64,000 nucleotides of DNA from Streptomyces mashuensis (lineage in GTDB: Bacteria > Actinomycetota > Actinomycetes > Streptomycetales > Streptomycetaceae). The notes under the pieces are model-generated. The model saw only the letters and a program-made list of their open reading frames with translations. It was not told where the DNA came from and did no database searches. This document shows, piece after piece, positions 60,673 through 64,000 of the stretch. The first letter of the stretch is position 1, and the number at the start of each line of letters is the position of its first letter. Where the stretch lies: NCBI RefSeq assembly GCF_014654785.1, contig NZ_BNBD01000007.1, positions 62,001 to 126,000 of the forward strand. Direction: 5' to 3'. The position numbers were made by a program, and so were the translations under genes.

Positions 60673-63600
60673 GTGGCTACTGCGAACGAAGAGAAGCTTC
60701 TCGACAACCTGAAGTGGGTCACCACCGAACTGCGCCGCGCCCGTCGCCGCCTGCAGGAGGTGGAGGCCGGCAGCCGCGAGCCGATCGCGATCGTCGCGAT
60801 GAGCTGCCGGTTCCCCGGCGGCGTCGGCTCGCCCGAGGACCTGTGGCGGCTGGTGGACGAGGGCGGTGACGCCATCTCCGGCTTCCCCGCCGACCGCGGC
60901 TGGGACGTGGACGCCCTGGCCGACCCCGACCCCGACAAGAAGGGCACCTTCTACAACACCGGCGGCGGCTTCCTGACCGGCGCCACCGAGTTCGACCCCG
61001 CCTTCTTCGGCATCTCGCCCCGCGAGGCCCTCGCCATGGACCCGCAGCAGCGCCTGCTGCTGGAGACGTCCTGGGAGGTCTTCGAGCGGGCCGGCATCGA
61101 CCCGGCCCGCCTGCGGGGCAGCCGCACCGGCGTGTTCGTCGGCGCCAGCTCCATGGGGTACGGCAGCGACCTCGGCCAGGCCCCCGAGGAGCTCGAGGGG
61201 CTGCTGCTGACGGGCGGCGCCACCAGCGTCCTCTCCGGCCGCATCGCCTACACGTTCGGCCTGGAGGGCCCCGCCGCCACCGTCGACACGGCCTGCTCCT
61301 CCTCCCTCGTCGCCCTGCACTGGGCCACCCAGGCGCTGCGCCAGCGCGAGTGCTCCCTCGCGCTGGTCGGCGGCGTGACCGTCATGCCGAGCCCCGACGT
61401 GTTCGTCGAGTTCAGCCGGCAGCGCGGCCTGGCCACCGACGGCCGCTGCAAGTCGTTCGCCGCCGCGGCCGACGGCACCGGCTGGTCCGAGGGCGTCGGC
61501 GTCCTCCTCGTCGAACGCCTCTCCGACGCGCTGAAGAACGGCCACCAGGTCCTGGCCGTCGTCCGCGGCTCCGCCGTCAACCAGGACGGCGCCAGCAACG
61601 GCCTCACCGCCCCCAACGGGCCCGCGCAGCAACGCGTCATCCGCCAGGCCCTCGCCAACGCCGAGCTGTCGGCGGCCGAGGTCGACGCCGTCGAGGCCCA
61701 CGGCACCGGCACGACCCTGGGCGACCCGATCGAGGCGCAGGCCCTTCTCGCCACCTACGGCCAGGAACGCCCCGACGGCCGGCCGCTGTGGCTGGGTTCC
61801 CTCAAGTCCAACCTCGGCCACGCCCAGGCCGCCGCCGGCGTCGGCGGCATCATCAAGATGGTGATGGCGCTCCGCCACGGCACCCTGCCCCGCACCCTGC
61901 ACGTCGACGAGCCCACGCCCGAGGTCGACTGGACCGCCGGCGCCGTCTCCCTCCTCACCGAGCCCCGCCCCTGGCCGCAGACGGAACAGCCGCGCCGCGC
62001 CGCCGTCTCCGCCTTCGGTGTGAGCGGCACCAACGCCCACACCATCATCGAGGAAGCGCCCGCCGCGGAGCCGGCGGACGACACCGCCGCCACCACCACG
62101 CGGCATCCCGTGCTGCCCTGGCTGCTGTCCGGCCGTACGCCCGACGCCGTACGCGCCCAGGCCGAACGGCTCCGCGCCCACCTCGACGCCCACCCCGGGC
62201 TGCGCCCGGCCGACGTCGCGTACTCCCTCGCCACCACCCGCGCCGCCCTCGACCACCGCACCCACGTCACCGGCGCCGACCGCACCGAGCTGATGCAGGC
62301 CCTCGCCGGCCTCGCCGAGGGCACGGCGGCCGCCCCTCTTACGCCGGCGGACGGCAAGGTGGCGTTCCTCTTCACCGGCCAGGGCAGCCAGCGGCTCGGG
62401 ATGGGCCGCGAGCTGTACGAGGCGTACCCGGTGTTCGCCGAGGCGCTGGACGCGGTGTGCGCGGAGATCGACAGGTACCTCAGCCGTCCGCTGAAGGACG
62501 TGCTGTTCGGCGACGACGCGGCCGTTCTCGACCGGACGGAGTTCGCGCAGCCGGCGCTGTTCGCTGTGGAAGTGGCGCTGTTCCGACTGCTGGAGGCGTG
62601 GGGCATCACCCCTGACCTCGTTTCCGGCCACTCCGTCGGCGAGATCGCCGCCGCGCACGTCGCCGGCGTGTTCTCCCTCGCCCACGCATCGGTGCTCGTC
62701 GCCGCTCGCGGCCGCCTCATGCAGAAGCTGCCCGAGGGCGGCGCGATGGTGGCGGTGCAGGCGACCGAGGACGAGGTGACCCCGTACCTCACCGACCGCA
62801 CCGGCATCGCGGCCGTCAACGGCCCGCGGTCCGTGGTGGTTTCCGGTGACGAGACGGACGTCCTGGCGATCGCGGCCCGCTTCGAGGCCGAGGGCCGCAA
62901 AACCCGTCGCCTCACGGTCAGTCACGCATTCCACTCGCCGCTCATGGACGACATGCTGGCGGCGTTCCGCGAGGTGGCGGGCCGGCTCACCTACCACGAG
63001 CCCCGTATCCCCGTCGTCTCCAACCTCACCGGCGCGATCGTCGCGGCCGACGAGATGACGTCCCCCGACTTCTGGGTGCGGCACGTCCGCGAGGCCGTCC
63101 GCTTCCACGACGGCGTCAAGGCCCTCCGGGCCGCCGAGGTCACGACCTTCGTCGAGCTCGGCCCCGACGGCGTCCTGACCGCCATGGCCCAGGAGTCCGT
63201 CGAAAAGACCGCCGAGAACGTCGCCTTCGTCCCCGTCCTGCGCCGCGACCACTCCGAGGCACACAGCCTCACCGCCGCCCTCGCCGCGGCGCACGGCCAC
63301 GGTGCGGCCGTCGACTGGGACGCGTACTTCGCCGGTACCGGCGCGGTCCGCGTCGACCTGCCCACGTACGCCTTCCAGCACCAGCGGTACTGGCTGGAGC
63401 CCGGCTCCCGGGCCGGTGACGTGACCGCCGCCGGTCTCGACGCGCCCCGCCACCCGCTGCTGGGCGCCGCCGTGCCGCTCGCCGGCACGGACGGGGTCCT
63501 GTTCACCGGCCGGCTCTCCCGGCGCACCCACCCGTGGCCGGCCGACCACGCGGTCGGCGGGACGCCGCTCGTGCCCGGCGCCGCGTTCGTCGAGCTGGCC

Positions 63601-64000
63601 ATCCGCGCCGGCGACCAGGTCGGCTGCGAGCAGGTCGAGGAACTCACCCTCGACGCGCCGCTGGGCCTGCCCGAGCACGGCGCCGTCCGGCTCCAGGTCG
63701 AGGTGGGCCCGGTGGACGGCGCGGGGCGCCGCGCGCTGGTGGTCTCCTCGCGGCACGAGGACGCGCCCGCCGACGCCGCCTGGACCCGGCACGCGACCGG
63801 CACCCTCGCTCCCGGCGACCTCTCGGCCGCCCCCACCGCCGAGGACTTCGGGCTCGGCGAGTGGCCGCCGCACGGCGCGCAGGAGACCGAGGCCGGCGCG
63901 GCCGAGGTCTACGAGGCGCTCGCCGACGCCGGACTCGCCTCCGGGCCGCTCTTCCACGGCCTGCGGGCGGTGTGGCGGCGCGGCGACGAGGTGTTCGCCG
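60673..64000 (+). CDS. second modular type I PKS protein (N-terminal part): docking-KS-AT-DH...
   Basis: The gene starts one base after the previous PKS stop, at GTG 60673, and is open to the window end (1,109 codons seen). It begins with a coiled-coil N-terminal docking helix (NEEKLLDNLKWVTTELRRAR, then RRLQEVEAGSREP), which should pair with the C-terminal docking domain of the preceding PKS. KS about 35-460 has TACSSSL and KSNLGHAQAAAG. AT about 558-905 has GHSVGE and HAFH, malonyl type. A DH begins near residue 927 with HPLLGAAV and HAVGGTPLVP (HxxxGxxxxP), so module 7 should be reducing. The chain release domain is not in the window, so ring formation cannot be judged. Confidence 0.96.
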   Translation, partial: MATANEEKLLDNLKWVTTELRRARRRLQEVEAGSREPIAIVAMSCRFPGGVGSPEDLWRLVDEGGDAISGFPADRGWDVDALADPDPDKKGTFYNTGGGFLTGATEFDPAFFGISPREALAMDPQQRLLLETSWEVFERAGIDPARLRGSRTGVFVGASSMGYGSDLGQAPEELEGLLLTGGATSVLSGRIAYTFGLEGPAATVDTACSSSLVALHWATQALRQRECSLALVGGVTVMPSPDVFVEFSRQRGLATDGRCKSFAAAADGTGWSEGVGVLLVERLSDALKNGHQVLAVVRGSAVNQDGASNGLTAPNGPAQQRVIRQALANAELSAAEVDAVEAHGTGTTLGDPIEAQALLATYGQERPDGRPLWLGSLKSNLGHAQAAAGVGGIIKMVMALRHGTLPRTLHVDEPTPEVDWTAGAVSLLTEPRPWPQTEQPRRAAVSAFGVSGTNAHTIIEEAPAAEPADDTAATTTRHPVLPWLLSGRTPDAVRAQAERLRAHLDAHPGLRPADVAYSLATTRAALDHRTHVTGADRTELMQALAGLAEGTAAAPLTPADGKVAFLFTGQGSQRLGMGRELYEAYPVFAEALDAVCAEIDRYLSRPLKDVLFGDDAAVLDRTEFAQPALFAVEVALFRLLEAWGITPDLVSGHSVGEIAAAHVAGVFSLAHASVLVAARGRLMQKLPEGGAMVAVQATEDEVTPYLTDRTGIAAVNGPRSVVVSGDETDVLAIAARFEAEGRKTRRLTVSHAFHSPLMDDMLAAFREVAGRLTYHEPRIPVVSNLTGAIVAADEMTSPDFWVRHVREAVRFHDGVKALRAAEVTTFVELGPDGVLTAMAQESVEKTAENVAFVPVLRRDHSEAHSLTAALAAAHGHGAAVDWDAYFAGTGAVRVDLPTYAFQHQRYWLEPGSRAGDVTAAGLDAPRHPLLGAAVPLAGTDGVLFTGRLSRRTHPWPADHAVGGTPLVPGAAFVELAIRAGDQVGCEQVEELTLDAPLGLPEHGAVRLQVEVGPVDGAGRRALVVSSRHEDAPADAAWTRHATGTLAPGDLSAAPTAEDFGLGEWPPHGAQETEAGAAEVYEALADAGLASGPLFHGLRAVWRRGDEVFA

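Noticed and set aside
54624..60947. Second long antisense open frame over modules 5-6 and the PKS junction
   Set aside because: Same shadow effect. It crosses the boundary between two well-supported PKS genes and encodes no known domain.

Overview
The window is actinomycete DNA, most likely Streptomyces. It is very GC-rich, with G/C-saturated third codon positions, GTG and TTG starts, SARP and LuxR/LAL regulators, and rare TTA codons confined to two regulatory genes. Nearly all of it reads as one side of a large natural-product cluster that couples an N-N bond (hydrazine) forming cassette to a modular type I polyketide synthase. No rRNA, tRNA, CRISPR array or insertion sequence was recognised.

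Layout. (1) 1-4487, minus strand: a single-module NRPS (C-A-T), a membrane fatty-acid-desaturase-type enzyme and a truncated GNAT-fold acyltransferase, apparently one operon. (2) 4931-6160: an MFS exporter ending at a strong bidirectional terminator. (3) 6206-8610, minus strand: an ATP-grasp ligase translationally coupled to a FemAB/BioF2-like acyltransferase. (4) 8749-19450, plus strand: a nine-gene run of MFS exporter, alpha/beta hydrolase, methyltransferase, second ATP-grasp (pre-ATP-grasp type), SET-domain protein, lysine 2,3-aminomutase-type radical SAM enzyme, lysine N6-hydroxylase, DAO-type flavin oxidase and a cupin-MetRS-like fusion. The last three are the gene trio known to make hydrazino acids (as in the s56-p1 and triacsin pathways). 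(5) 19470-24493: SARP regulator, type II thioesterase and LAL regulator. (6) 24552-29279: a two-component system and three membrane-protein genes that look like non-pathway genes, bounded on both sides by hairpin terminators. (7) 29372-30499: a macrolide-type glycosyltransferase. (8) 30750-60671: a 9,973-residue PKS with a lone loading ACP and six extension modules, and from 60673 to the window end the first part of the next PKS protein.

Working model (inference). Lysine is N6-hydroxylated, joined through nitrogen to an amino acid by the cupin-MetRS protein, and cleaved by the flavin oxidase to leave a hydrazino acid. The aminomutase, SET protein, methyltransferase, ATP-grasp enzymes and FemAB-like protein probably build, protect or load an amino-acid-derived starter, because the PKS loading module is an ACP with no acyltransferase or adenylation domain. 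All seven acyltransferases seen carry malonyl-type motifs. Extension would therefore give an unbranched chain of alternating hydroxyl and alkene units, unless the Ser-to-Gly change in KR2 and KR4 inactivates them. A proline-iminopeptidase-like hydrolase could remove a protecting aminoacyl group, and the glycosyltransferase could add a sugar. A shared TAGGGGTACC element upstream of the thioesterase and the PKS is a candidate pathway operator.
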